A stretch of 64,000 bases of DNA from Sulfurimonas sp. (lineage in GTDB: Bacteria > Campylobacterota > Campylobacteria > Campylobacterales > Sulfurimonadaceae): the NCBI RefSeq assembly GCF_026196735.1, contig NZ_JAPHUF010000002.1, forward strand, positions 1-64,000, written 5' to 3'. The first letter of the stretch is position 1. Each line of letters begins with the position of its first letter. Position numbers and translations under genes: made by a program. This document shows positions 1-11,030 of this stretch, in pieces. A model generated the notes under the pieces. The model saw only the letters and a program-made list of their open reading frames with translations. It was not told the DNA's origin and did not search any database.

Positions 1-761
1 ATCAAAAGGGTGGTGTTGGCAAAACGACTACTGCTGTAAACTTAGCTGCTTCACTGGCGGTTGCAGAAAAAAAAGTGCTTTTGATAGACTCTGATCCTCA
101 GGCGAATGCTACTACATCTTTGGGCTTTCATAGAAATGATTATGAATTCAACATGTATCATGTCCTTATCGGTACTAAAAAACTAAAAGATATTATCTTA
201 AAATCTGAGCTTCCGACTCTACATCTTGCTCCATCAAACATTGGTCTTGTTGGAATTGAAAAAGAGTATTATGATGCAGAGAACTCAAAAGGCCGTGAAT
301 TAGTTTTGAAAAAAGCTATTTCTAATGTACTAAAAGAGTATGATTATATTATTATAGATTCGCCGCCGGCACTCGGCCCTATGACAATAAATGCACTTTC
401 AGCTTCAAACTCTGTTATTATTCCTATTCAGTGTGAATTTTTTGCACTTGAAGGGCTTGCACAGCTTTTAAATACTGTAAAGCTTGTAAGAAAATCAATC
501 AATAAAAATTTAAATATAAGGGGATTTTTACCAACTATGTTTTCATCTCAAAATAATCTTTCAAAGCAAGTTTTTGCTGATTTAAAGCAACACTTTAATA
601 CAAAACTTTTTAAAGATAAAGATGGCAAGATAATAGTAGTTCCAAGAAATGTTAAACTTGCGGAATCTCCATCTTTTGGTAAGCCGGCAATTTTATATGA
701 TGTAAAGTCTATCGGTTCAATATCTTATCAAAATTTAGCACAAGCGATAATAGAAGAATGA
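1..761 (+). CDS. parA: ParA/Soj chromosome-partitioning ATPase, 5' end cut by window
   Basis: ParA-type ATPase that works with ParB and parS sites in chromosome segregation. The ORF track starts at an internal ATG (75), but the frame is open to the window edge and codes for the deviant Walker A motif KGGVGKTTTAVNLAAS within the first 20 codons, so the true start lies upstream of the window. Further motifs are LIDSDPQANAT after Walker A and the Walker B-like YIIIDSPPALG. About 252 residues are present, so only a few are missing. The stop overlaps the parB start by 4 bases (ATGA), as expected for a co-translated parAB pair. Confidence 0.95.
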   Translation, partial: QKGGVGKTTTAVNLAASLAVAEKKVLLIDSDPQANATTSLGFHRNDYEFNMYHVLIGTKKLKDIILKSELPTLHLAPSNIGLVGIEKEYYDAENSKGRELVLKKAISNVLKEYDYIIIDSPPALGPMTINALSASNSVIIPIQCEFFALEGLAQLLNTVKLVRKSINKNLNIRGFLPTMFSSQNNLSKQVFADLKQHFNTKLFKDKDGKIIVVPRNVKLAESPSFGKPAILYDVKSIGSISYQNLAQAIIEE

Positions 762-1603
762 AATCACAAAAATTAGGCCGTGGATTAGATGCACTTTTAG
801 GTGAGATGGATGAAGCTTATGAAAATGAAGGCTCTTCAAAAGATTACATAATTGAAGTCTCGTTAAGAGATATAAGACCAAATCCGTTTCAGCCAAGAAA
901 ACATTTTGAAGAAAGTTCTCTTTATGAACTTAGCGAATCAATTAAAAATGATGGTTTGCTTCAACCAATCGTTGTTAGTGAAGATATTGACGGTTATATT
1001 CTTATTGCAGGAGAGAGAAGGCTTCGTGCATCCAAGCTTGCAAAACTAAAAACTATTCGTGCTATTGTTTTACATAGTGATGAGCAGAAGATGAGACAGT
1101 TTGCTCTAATTGAAAATATTCAAAGAGATCAACTTAACTCCATAGAACTTGCTCACGCTTACGGTGAGTTGATGAAGCTTCACGAATTGACTCAAGAAGA
1201 GTTGTCTTCTAGAATCAATAAAAGTAGAACACATATCACAAATACTATAAGACTTTTGCAGCTCTCTGCAAAAACACAAAAATCATTAATCGAAAAAAAG
1301 ATTACAGCCGGTCATGCTAAAGTTTTAGTAGGTCTTGATGAAAAGCAGCAGCAAGTGATTGTAAACTCAATAGTTGGACAAAAGTTAAGTGTTAGAGAAG
1401 TTGAAAGTATTATAAAAAGTATGAAGTCTAATAAATCAAATTTTTCTGATAAAAAAGTAGAAGTTGAGTCATATAATTTTTCAGATGTAAAAAATAAATT
1501 AACTTCACTTGGATTTAAAGTAAAAACTTCAAATAAAAGTTTAACTATAGAATTTAATGACGAAGATCAAATAAAAGATTTTTTAAGATATCTACCAAAT
1601 TAA
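758..1603 (+). CDS. parB: ParB/Spo0J partition protein
   Basis: CTP-dependent DNA clamp that loads at parS and stimulates ParA. At 281 aa it is typical for the chromosomal family. The N terminus KLGRGLDALLG is the usual ParA-interacting peptide. The ParB/sulfiredoxin fold (about 30-120) holds NPFQPRKHF and the CTP-binding GERRLRA motif, followed by ENIQRDQLN. A helix-turn-helix lies at about 145-170 (LTQEELSSRINKSRTHI), then a C-terminal dimerisation region. The start overlaps the parA stop. I did not find a clear parS palindrome (TGTTTCACGTGAAACA-like) in this window. Confidence 0.95.
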   Translation: MKSQKLGRGLDALLGEMDEAYENEGSSKDYIIEVSLRDIRPNPFQPRKHFEESSLYELSESIKNDGLLQPIVVSEDIDGYILIAGERRLRASKLAKLKTIRAIVLHSDEQKMRQFALIENIQRDQLNSIELAHAYGELMKLHELTQEELSSRINKSRTHITNTIRLLQLSAKTQKSLIEKKITAGHAKVLVGLDEKQQQVIVNSIVGQKLSVREVESIIKSMKSNKSNFSDKKVEVESYNFSDVKNKLTSLGFKVKTSNKSLTIEFNDEDQIKDFLRYLPN

Positions 1604-1700
1604 CATATTAATTATGTAAATTTTCATACTATATTTATATAAATTATAAAATTCTTTAATTTTTTTTCTTACTTTAACAATTCTTTTAATTTTATCGTAG

Positions 1701-1706
1701 TATAAT
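1701..1706 (+). promoter_or_regulatory. Probable -10 box of the atp operon
   Basis: TATAAT, preceded by GTAG, lies 23 bases upstream of the atpF' ATG in the 125-bp parB-atpF' gap. The upstream sequence is T-rich with no good -35 box, as is usual for sigma-70 promoters in Campylobacterota. A strong ribosome-binding site, AGGAGG, follows at 1719-1724. This is the only obvious promoter before the atp genes. Confidence 0.6.
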
Positions 1707-1728
1707 CACGCAACTTTTAGGAGGTGCT

Positions 1729-2151
1729 ATGTTAGATATAAATCCGATACTACTTGTAGCTACATTAATCGTGTTTCTTACACTTATTGCCACTCTTAAC
1801 AGTTGGCTTTATAATCCATTGTTTGCTTATATGAGTAAAAGAGATGAAGATATCAAAAAAGACTTAGAAAAAGTAGGTTCTAATGATGATGAAATCAATT
1901 CTCTTAATGAAAAAGCAGAATCAATAATTACAAATGCTAAACTGGAAGCTTCGGCCCTGAGAGAGAAAGTTATTGCGGATGCTAAAGAGTTAGCAGATAG
2001 TAAGTTAGAAGCAAAGCGTGCTGAATTAGCTAGTCAGTATTTAGAATTTGAGCAATCACTTGCTCAATCTAAAGAACAGTTGAGAGGTGAGTTAAAATCA
2101 CAAGTTCCATTGTTCGCAGAAGCTGTAAAAGCTAAATTTAGTCAAATATAA
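1729..2151 (+). CDS. atpF': F-type ATP synthase b' subunit
   Basis: Peripheral-stalk subunit of the F1Fo ATP synthase, anchored in the inner membrane. One N-terminal membrane helix (about 8-28) is followed by NPLFAYMSKRDE and a long charged coiled coil (about 50-135) rich in Glu, Lys and Ala, the normal b/b' layout. Its 140-aa length fits b'. It has an AGGAGG ribosome-binding site and is followed 9 bases later by a second b-type subunit. A split b'/b pair is the usual Campylobacterota arrangement. Confidence 0.92.
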   Translation: MLDINPILLVATLIVFLTLIATLNSWLYNPLFAYMSKRDEDIKKDLEKVGSNDDEINSLNEKAESIITNAKLEASALREKVIADAKELADSKLEAKRAELASQYLEFEQSLAQSKEQLRGELKSQVPLFAEAVKAKFSQI

Positions 2152-2160
2152 GGATGTAAT

Positions 2161-2679
2161 GTGAGTAGAGTTTTAGTATTTATGCTAATGATGTCAACAA
2201 TAGCATTAGCGTCTAGTGGTAATGCAGAAAATGCAGGTACAGATATAGTTCAAAGAACGGTTAACTTTTTTCTGTTTGCTGGTTTAATTTGGTACTTAGT
2301 GGCAGAACCGGTAAAAAATTATTTTTCGTCTAGAAGCCAAACAATAGCTGATGAGATGCAAAAAGTTCAAGATAAGTTAAAAGAGTCTTTAACTCTAAAA
2401 AAAGATGCTCTAGCTAGAATTTCAGATGCTGAGAAGTTTGCTGAAGATTTAGTCGTGAGTTCTAAAAAAGAGAATAAGATTATTAATGATAACATAATGG
2501 CTCAATGCGATGCAGACTTGGAAATTCTAAGTAAGCAACAAGTTGTACTACTTGATTTTGAACAAAGAAAAATGATTCGTGCTGTTATTGAAGAGACACT
2601 TGATGAAGTGTTAAGCAAAAGTAGTGATAGTTTCGATAAAGAAGCCATGGCTAATGTTATCTTGAAGAAGGTGGCATAA
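2161..2679 (+). CDS. atpF: F-type ATP synthase b subunit
   Basis: Second peripheral-stalk subunit, 172 aa, starting with GTG after AAGGAT. The N terminus (about 1-18) looks like a cleavable signal peptide ending in ALASS, which is typical of AtpF in this group. A membrane helix follows at about 33-50 (NFFLFAGLIWYLV), then a long coiled coil. The stop is one base from the atpH start. The listed antisense ORF at 2502-2699 is a shadow of this gene. Confidence 0.92.
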   Translation: MSRVLVFMLMMSTIALASSGNAENAGTDIVQRTVNFFLFAGLIWYLVAEPVKNYFSSRSQTIADEMQKVQDKLKESLTLKKDALARISDAEKFAEDLVVSSKKENKIINDNIMAQCDADLEILSKQQVVLLDFEQRKMIRAVIEETLDEVLSKSSDSFDKEAMANVILKKVA

Positions 2680-2680
2680 T

Positions 2681-3214
2681 ATGGAAGAATTAATCGCAAA
2701 AAAATATATCAAAGCTATTAAAAAAAGCTCTGATTTACAAACAATGCAAAATATGACTTTAATATTTTCTACTTTAGCTGGGGCATTTAATAATGATAAA
2801 TTTATTCAAATCATTAATAATCCAGATGTAAGTAAAGATCAAAAATCAGAGATTCTTTTATCAGCGGTTAAGTCTGCTGATTCAAAAGATGTAGAGAACC
2901 TGATTAAATTGCTTGCTGAGCATAATCGTATCAATATTATTCCTGCAATAGCAGAAGTAATGAGAAAAGATGTTGCAGATACTACCAAGAACTATGATGG
3001 AATTGTATATAGTGATAGCGATATCGATACAAAAGTTATGGAAGATCTAAGTAGTGGATTAGGTAAAAGATTTGATTCTAATATATCGTTAGCATTTATA
3101 AAAAATGATTTTAACGGAATTAAAGTGGATGTTCAGGACCTTGGAGTTGAAATAAGCTTCTCTAAGTCAAGAATTAACAGTCAAATAATAGAACATATTA
3201 TAAAAGCAATTTAA
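2681..3214 (+). CDS. atpH: F-type ATP synthase delta subunit
   Basis: The delta (OSCP-like) subunit joins the peripheral stalk to the top of F1. At 177 aa it has the family length, with an N-terminal helical bundle starting IAKKYIKAI and the conserved C-terminal region SFSKSRINSQIIEHIIKAI. It lies in the standard order F-H-A, one base after atpF and 21 bases before atpA, so it is surely co-transcribed with them. Confidence 0.93.
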   Translation: MEELIAKKYIKAIKKSSDLQTMQNMTLIFSTLAGAFNNDKFIQIINNPDVSKDQKSEILLSAVKSADSKDVENLIKLLAEHNRINIIPAIAEVMRKDVADTTKNYDGIVYSDSDIDTKVMEDLSSGLGKRFDSNISLAFIKNDFNGIKVDVQDLGVEISFSKSRINSQIIEHIIKAI

Positions 3215-3235
3215 CTTCAAGAGAGGAGATATATA

Positions 3236-4753
3236 GTGGTAGCAAAAATTCAAGCTGATGAAATCAGCTCAATAATTAAAGAGCGTATCGATAACTTTGA
3301 ACTAAGTGTTGATATTAACGAAACAGGTAAAATTGTTTCTTATGCTGATGGTGTTGCTCAAGTTTACGGACTTAGCAATGTTATGGCCGGTGAAATGGTA
3401 GAATTCGACGAGGGTACTAGAGGTTTAGTAATGAACCTTGAAGAAAGCACGGTAGGTGTTGTTATTCTTGGCGGAGGAAATGCACTTAAAGAAGGTATGT
3501 CTGTTAAAAGACTAGGTAAGCTTCTTAAAGTTCCTGTTGGCGATGCGCTTTTAGGTCGTGTTGTAAATGCACTTGGTGAGCCAATTGACGGAAAAGGTCC
3601 TATTGAAACAACTGAAACTCGTTTCGTTGAAGAAAAAGCACCTGGTATTATGCAGAGAAAATCTGTACATGAGCCGTTAGCAACCGGTATTAAAGCTATT
3701 GATGCACTAGTTCCAATTGGTCGTGGTCAAAGAGAGCTTATTATTGGTGACAGACAAACTGGTAAAACAACTGTTGCACTAGATGCTATTATCAATCAAA
3801 AAGGTAATGGCGTTGTTTGTATCTATGTTGCAGTAGGTCAAAAAGAATCAACTGTTGCTCAAATCGTTCGTCGTTTAGAAGACCATGGTGCAATGGAATA
3901 TACGATTATTGTATCTTCTACAGCTGCTGAAGCTGCAGCACTTCAATTTTTAGCTCCATATACTGGTGTTACAATGGGTGAGTACTTCCGTGATAACGCT
4001 AGACATGGTTTGATTGTATATGATGATTTATCAAAACATGCAGTTGCATATCGTGAAATGTCACTAATTCTTCGTCGTCCTCCGGGCCGTGAAGCATATC
4101 CTGGTGATGTTTTCTATATTCACTCTCGTCTTCTTGAGAGAGCTGCAAAGCTTTCAGATGAAAAAGGTGCTGGATCACTTACTGCACTTCCTATTATTGA
4201 GACTCAAGCTGGTGATGTTGCGGCATATATTCCAACTAATGTTATCTCTATTACTGATGGTCAGATTTTCTTGGAAACTGAACTATTCAACTCGGGTGTT
4301 CGTCCAGCTATTAATGTTGGTCTTTCTGTATCTCGTGTTGGTGGTGCTGCTCAGATTAAAGCTACTAAGCAAGTTGCCGGTACATTAAGACTTGACCTTG
4401 CTCAGTATCGTGAACTTCAAGCATTTGCTCAGTTTGCATCTGATCTTGATGAGATATCTCGTAAACAATTAGAGCGTGGACAAAGAATGGTAGAAGTTTT
4501 AAAACAAGGACCTTTCTCTCCACTATCTGCTGAGAAACAAGTTGCTATCATTCTTGCTGGTAATGAAGGTTTCTTAGATGATTTTGATCCATCAAATGTA
4601 GTTCGTTTTGAAGCTGAGTTATATCCATTTATTGAAGCATCTTATCCTCAAATTTTTGAGAATATCAGAAGTACTTCAAAAGTAGATGATGATACTAAAG
4701 CACTGTTGATAAAAGCACTTGAAGAATTCAAAGCTACTTTCGTAGTAGCATAA
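3236..4753 (+). CDS. atpA: F-type ATP synthase alpha subunit
   Basis: Non-catalytic nucleotide-binding subunit of F1. At 505 aa it is full length. The Walker A motif GDRQTGKTT is near residue 170, and the conserved [10 protein letters not shown] carries the arginine that reaches into the catalytic site of beta. The start is GTG after a strong GAGGAG site spaced by 7 bases. The ORF at 4089-4388 in another frame is a shadow. Confidence 0.98.
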   Translation: MVAKIQADEISSIIKERIDNFELSVDINETGKIVSYADGVAQVYGLSNVMAGEMVEFDEGTRGLVMNLEESTVGVVILGGGNALKEGMSVKRLGKLLKVPVGDALLGRVVNALGEPIDGKGPIETTETRFVEEKAPGIMQRKSVHEPLATGIKAIDALVPIGRGQRELIIGDRQTGKTTVALDAIINQKGNGVVCIYVAVGQKESTVAQIVRRLEDHGAMEYTIIVSSTAAEAAALQFLAPYTGVTMGEYFRDNARHGLIVYDDLSKHAVAYREMSLILRRPPGREAYPGDVFYIHSRLLERAAKLSDEKGAGSLTALPIIETQAGDVAAYIPTNVISITDGQIFLETELFNSGVRPAINVGLSVSRVGGAAQIKATKQVAGTLRLDLAQYRELQAFAQFASDLDEISRKQLERGQRMVEVLKQGPFSPLSAEKQVAIILAGNEGFLDDFDPSNVVRFEAELYPFIEASYPQIFENIRSTSKVDDDTKALLIKALEEFKATFVVA

Positions 4754-4763
4754 GGAAAACTTA

Positions 4764-7054
<2,291 letters not shown>

Positions 7055-7070
7055 TTCATAAAGGACCCAA

Positions 7071-7463
7071 ATGAGTAATTTAAAACTTGAAATCCTGACT
7101 CCTAATGGCGAAATCTATAATGGTGAAGCTCTTAGCGTAACTCTTCCTGGAGAAGAGGGTGAGTTTGGCGTTCTAGCAGAACACTCTTCATTATCTACAC
7201 TATTAGAAGCTGGTGTTATTGATATTGAAAAAGTAGATAAATCAGTCGAATCAATTTTAATCAATTGGGGTGTTGTCCAAGTTGATGAAGAAAAAGTTGT
7301 TGTACTTGTTGAGGGTGCCGTAGCAATTCGTGGTGAAACAGAGAGTGATGTAGCTAGAGCTCTTGAAAACGCTAAGGAACTTATCGATTCTATTAAAGAT
7401 GATAATCCTGCAATTGCGTCTGCAACTGCAAGAATAGAATTAGCAGCCCAAAATTTAATATAG
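7071..7463 (+). CDS. atpC: F-type ATP synthase epsilon subunit
   Basis: Rotor subunit that regulates ATP hydrolysis. The 130-aa protein has the N-terminal beta-sandwich (LKLEILTPNGEIYNGEA, LPGEEGEFGVLAEHSSL) and a C-terminal helical hairpin. It closes the F1 genes. The next gene (tolQ) begins 3 bases after its stop, so ATP synthase and Tol genes probably share transcripts. Confidence 0.95.
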   Translation: MSNLKLEILTPNGEIYNGEALSVTLPGEEGEFGVLAEHSSLSTLLEAGVIDIEKVDKSVESILINWGVVQVDEEKVVVLVEGAVAIRGETESDVARALENAKELIDSIKDDNPAIASATARIELAAQNLI

Positions 7464-7466
7464 ATA

Positions 7467-8033
7467 ATGACTAACGAAATTATTGATTTTTATATTAAAA
7501 GTCACCCGGTAACATTAGGTGTATTAGCTCTTTTAGCAATATACTTTATCGTGCTAAATTGGGTTTTCTTTTATCGTTATTTTTCAGTTAATAGTTGGCT
7601 TCAAATCGAGAGTAGATCTCTTGAGAGCCTTCTAATGGGTTCAACATCTGTAGACACTATGTCATTTTTAAATAATTTTTTAAAATCCAGCTCAAGTAGC
7701 ACTAAAGAAGTTTTAGATTTAGCTATGATGGCTGCTACTAAAGAGGCTACAAAAGGTCTCTCGGTACTCTCTGTTTTTGCTTCTACAACACCATTCATCG
7801 GTCTATTTGGTACAGTTGTCTCTATCTTGGACACTTTTACTCATATAGGGCAAAGCAGTGGCGGAATGAGTATTATAGCAAGCGGTGTTTCAGATGCACT
7901 TGTTGCAACTGCAGCCGGTATATTTGTAGCTATTTTTGCATATACATATCATCAAATTTTAAATAGAAAATCGTTTGAGCTTATTAGTTCTATGCAGATG
8001 CAAAGTGATGCAATATTAGCTAGAAAAGCATAA
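7467..8033 (+). CDS. tolQ: TolQ/ExbB-family proton channel subunit
   Basis: Inner-membrane MotA/TolQ/ExbB-family protein, 188 aa, which with the next gene uses proton motive force to drive TolA or TonB. Three membrane helices are visible: about 15-35, then a pair around 95-120 (STTPFIGLFGTVVSILDTF) and 140-165 (DALVATAAGIFVAIFAYTY). The conserved GLFGTV motif is present. I choose TolQ over ExbB because tolR, tolA-like, tolB, pal and ybgF follow directly. Confidence 0.85.
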   Translation: MTNEIIDFYIKSHPVTLGVLALLAIYFIVLNWVFFYRYFSVNSWLQIESRSLESLLMGSTSVDTMSFLNNFLKSSSSSTKEVLDLAMMAATKEATKGLSVLSVFASTTPFIGLFGTVVSILDTFTHIGQSSGGMSIIASGVSDALVATAAGIFVAIFAYTYHQILNRKSFELISSMQMQSDAILARKA

Positions 8034-8036
8034 GCT

Positions 8037-8429
8037 ATGAGTTATAAATGGGAAGATAAACCTGAATTAAATATTACTCCACTTGTGGATGTGATGTTGG
8101 TTTTATTGGCTATTATGATGGTTGTTGCACCAAATATGATTTATGAAGAAAAAATAAATTTACCCCAAAGTTCTAAAACTACTCAGTTAGTTAAAATACC
8201 ACCTGTTCATATAGTAATAGATAAAGATAAAAATTTAAAAATAAATAAAGACACTTTTTTACTAAACGCTTTTATGGATAATTTTCCACTTTATGCAACA
8301 AAGCTTAATAAAAAAGCGACTGTACTTATCAGTGCAGATAAAAGACTGGACTATGGTGTTGTTATGTCAGTATTGGCTGCTGTTAAACAGGCAGGTTTCT
8401 CTGAGGTATCATTAGCAACGAATGGATAG
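8037..8429 (+). CDS. tolR: TolR/ExbD-family protein
   Basis: Partner of TolQ, 130 aa, with one N-terminal membrane helix and a periplasmic domain. The sequence ELNITPLVDVMLVLLAIMMV carries the conserved Asp of the membrane helix that takes part in proton transfer. It starts 3 bases after tolQ and overlaps the next gene by 8 bases. Confidence 0.88.
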   Translation: MSYKWEDKPELNITPLVDVMLVLLAIMMVVAPNMIYEEKINLPQSSKTTQLVKIPPVHIVIDKDKNLKINKDTFLLNAFMDNFPLYATKLNKKATVLISADKRLDYGVVMSVLAAVKQAGFSEVSLATNG

Positions 8430-9132
8430 AAACAACTCGTATTTCTACATAAGTGGTTTTATATCACTCTCTTTGTTTGCATTTTTTTTATCACTTTTCT
8501 TTTTTATGATTTATTCATCTAAAGAGCCAAAGTTTTTTGCTTTAAAAAAAGACAATTTTATATCTGTATCAGTTGATATAGCAAGTGCTAAGAAAAGTGT
8601 AAAAAAATCTACAGTTCAAAAAACTGTAGCTCCAATAGAAAAAAAAGAAGTAAATATAGATAATCTTTTTGACAATGTCTGGACACAAGGAGTAAATAAA
8701 ACAGAGAAAAAAGTCAAAAAAGTAAACAACAGGAGACTTCTTGAAATACAAAAAAAGATTAGTACTTCAGAAGTTAAAAACAAGGACTCTATAACCGATA
8801 AAATTAAAAATATTGACAAAAGTCAGTTTGATGACAAGGGTTCTAAAGCATCTACGGCAACCGAAGTTAATGAATATTTAGCTAAAATTCAAGCATTAGT
8901 ATATGAACATTTTTATCCGCCACAAAATTCACAAGGCAATAGCGTTGAAGCTGTTATTGAGCTAAGTGCAATTGGTAAGGTAGTTGATTTTAGAATACTA
9001 AGATATTCTACTAACAGTGCATTAAACAGTGAGTGTGATAATATAAAAGATAGGCTCTTAAGAGTTGTTTTTCCAGAACATCCACAAAACAGTTCTGGTA
9101 CATATACAATAACATTAACATCTAAGGAATAA
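8422..9132 (+). CDS. TolA/TonB-like energy transducer
   Basis: A 236-aa protein with an N-terminal membrane anchor (about 10-30, very rich in Phe and Leu), a long Lys-rich periplasmic linker (about 45-145), and a C-terminal domain like TonB_C (VYEHFYPPQNSQG, then VVDFRILRYSTNSALN). This is the TolA or TonB layout. Its place between tolR and tolB argues for TolA, but the sequence is too divergent to be sure. The minus-strand ORFs here are shadows of the Lys-rich region. Confidence 0.8.
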   Translation: MDRNNSYFYISGFISLSLFAFFLSLFFFMIYSSKEPKFFALKKDNFISVSVDIASAKKSVKKSTVQKTVAPIEKKEVNIDNLFDNVWTQGVNKTEKKVKKVNNRRLLEIQKKISTSEVKNKDSITDKIKNIDKSQFDDKGSKASTATEVNEYLAKIQALVYEHFYPPQNSQGNSVEAVIELSAIGKVVDFRILRYSTNSALNSECDNIKDRLLRVVFPEHPQNSSGTYTITLTSKE

Positions 9133-9134
9133 TT

Positions 9135-10385
9135 TTGAAAATTTTGATTTCATTTTTAATGGCAATAACTGTAGCCTTTGCAAGTGATGCAACTATAGAA
9201 GTAATTAAGAGGGTTGATTCTCTGCCGACTATAGCAGTTGAAGATTCATCTGAGAGTTATGATAATAAATTTAAAATGAAGTTTTTTAAATCACTGATTG
9301 CTGATTTAAATGTATTATCTATTTTTAATGTAGATAGATATCATCGTGAAGTAAAATACGATGCCAATGAAGTGGCATACGAGAACAAAGATATGGATTA
9401 TGTTCTAAGATATAGACTTGTAAAAAGTGATAACGGCTCGCTTAATGTTAACTTGAAAATATTGACAAAAAATGATACCGTATTTGTTAAAAACTATAAG
9501 ATTAATAACCCTAAAATATACATGTTTGTTTCTCATACGATAGCTTATGATATCAATAAATTTATGGGTGAAGATCCAGTTGAGTGGATGAAAAGAAAGG
9601 TAATTTTTTCAAGAATAATTGCTCCTCAAAAAAGTGAACTTGTAATTGCAGACTATACTCTTGAATATCAACATGTAGTTGTAAAAGGCGGTTTCAATAT
9701 TTTTCCAAAATGGGCAAATAAAGAACAAACAGCATTTTATTATTCATCATTAGATGAAAAAAAACCAACATTAAAATATGTAGATATTAAAACTGCAAAG
9801 AGTAAAGTTATAGGTTCTTCTGATGGAATGATGATATGCTCTGATGTTAGTGATGATGGTAGTAAACTACTACTTACTAAAGCTCCCAACGGCCAACCTG
9901 ATATTTATATGTATGATGTTAATACAAAAATAACTTCAAGGTTAACAAAGTATGGCGGTATTGATGTTAGTGGGTCATTTATGGGTAAAGACAGCATAGT
10001 GTTTGTCTCTGATCGTTTAGGTTATCCAAATATTTTTTCTAAAAATATCAACTCTAACAGTGTTGAGCAGATGGTTTATTATGGAAAAAGTAATATATCA
10101 TGTAGTACTTTTGGAGAGTATATAGTATATAAATCAAGAGAAACCTCAAATGCATTTGCTAATAATACATTTAATTTACATTTGATTTCAACTGAAACAG
10201 ATTTTATAAGAAGACTTACCGCTGTTGGAGTAAATGAGTTTCCAAGATTTTCAGTTGATGGAGATGCTATAATATTTATTAAAAATTATAAGGCTCAAAG
10301 TTCGATTGGTATAATTAGATTAAATCACAATAAAAACTATCTTTTTCCATTAAAGTATGGAAAAGTTCAATCATTGGATTGGTAA
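9135..10385 (+). CDS. tolB: TolB periplasmic protein
   Basis: Periplasmic beta-propeller that docks with Pal and the outer membrane during envelope constriction. The 416 aa comprise a signal peptide (about 1-17, ending AFASDA), an N-terminal domain, and WD40-like repeats with motifs such as SGSFMGKDSIVFVSDRLGYPNIF. The start is TTG, supported by AAGGAA five bases upstream. It follows the TolA-like gene by 2 bases. Confidence 0.9.
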   Translation: MKILISFLMAITVAFASDATIEVIKRVDSLPTIAVEDSSESYDNKFKMKFFKSLIADLNVLSIFNVDRYHREVKYDANEVAYENKDMDYVLRYRLVKSDNGSLNVNLKILTKNDTVFVKNYKINNPKIYMFVSHTIAYDINKFMGEDPVEWMKRKVIFSRIIAPQKSELVIADYTLEYQHVVVKGGFNIFPKWANKEQTAFYYSSLDEKKPTLKYVDIKTAKSKVIGSSDGMMICSDVSDDGSKLLLTKAPNGQPDIYMYDVNTKITSRLTKYGGIDVSGSFMGKDSIVFVSDRLGYPNIFSKNINSNSVEQMVYYGKSNISCSTFGEYIVYKSRETSNAFANNTFNLHLISTETDFIRRLTAVGVNEFPRFSVDGDAIIFIKNYKAQSSIGIIRLNHNKNYLFPLKYGKVQSLDW

Positions 10386-10420
10386 TATACAATTATCATA
10401 GTATATTAATATTATTTTGG

Positions 10421-10426
10421 TACAAT
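10421..10426 (+). promoter_or_regulatory. Probable -10 box upstream of pal
   Basis: TACAAT, preceded by TTGG, lies 28 bases upstream of the pal start in the 69-bp gap after tolB. AAGG follows as ribosome-binding site. This suggests pal and ybgF have their own promoter in addition to read-through. Confidence 0.45.
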
Positions 10427-10454
10427 CATGGCAAATAAAATTTAAGGTAGAAAT

Positions 10455-11027
10455 ATGAAAAGTATAGTAATCTCAAGTGTTGTAATAGCACTATTAGTTT
10501 TAACTGGATGTTCTAGTAAAGAGCCTGCAGTTGATACAAGTTCTCAGTATGAGAGTGTAGAAAAAGTTGCTCCTGTGCAAAGCGAAACAGTATCATCTGA
10601 TGAATCATCTGTTATGTCTGAAGACGGTAGTAGAGCCTCTGCTAGCGATTATGCAAGTGTTTCTTCTAGTGACTCTATGTCTAGTTTAGAAAATGATCTT
10701 TCAACGATATATTTTGATTTTGACAAATTTAATATTCGTGAAGATATGCAAAACAATATTGCTAATGATGCAAGCATAGTAAACGGTGCAGCAATTAAAT
10801 TTTCAGTTAAGCTAGAAGGTAACTGTGATGAGTGGGGAAGTGACGAATATAACTTTGCACTTGGACTAAAAAGAGCAAACAGTGTTAAAAAATCATTAGT
10901 TGCGCAAGGCGTTAATACTAACCGTATCACAATGGTAAGTTTTGGTGAAAGTAACCCTACATGTACTGAGAAAACTAAAGATTGTTGGGCTAAAAACCGT
11001 AGAGTTGATTTTAAACTTTTACCATAA
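10455..11027 (+). CDS. pal: Peptidoglycan-associated lipoprotein Pal
   Basis: Outer-membrane lipoprotein that binds peptidoglycan and TolB. The signal peptide ends in the lipobox LTGCSS (Cys about residue 19). A Ser-rich linker (about 25-80) precedes the OmpA-like domain with IYFDFDKFNI, LEGNCDEWGSDEYN, LGLKRANSVKKSL and NRRVDFKLLP. The 190-aa length fits. ybgF starts 3 bases after the stop. Confidence 0.95.
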   Translation: MKSIVISSVVIALLVLTGCSSKEPAVDTSSQYESVEKVAPVQSETVSSDESSVMSEDGSRASASDYASVSSSDSMSSLENDLSTIYFDFDKFNIREDMQNNIANDASIVNGAAIKFSVKLEGNCDEWGSDEYNFALGLKRANSVKKSLVAQGVNTNRITMVSFGESNPTCTEKTKDCWAKNRRVDFKLLP

Positions 11028-11030
11028 TAA

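Noticed and set aside
1-1728. parS centromere near parAB
   Set aside because: I looked for a TGTTTCACGTGAAACA-like palindrome and found none in or near parAB; weaker variants cannot be excluded by eye.
4089-4388. 99-aa plus-strand ORF inside atpA
   Set aside because: Leu-rich out-of-frame reading of a highly conserved gene; no independent evidence.
8569-8819. Minus-strand ORFs of 60-67 aa opposite the TolA-like gene
   Set aside because: They are Phe- and Ser-rich reverse images of a Lys-rich linker, without ribosome-binding sites, and are shadows.
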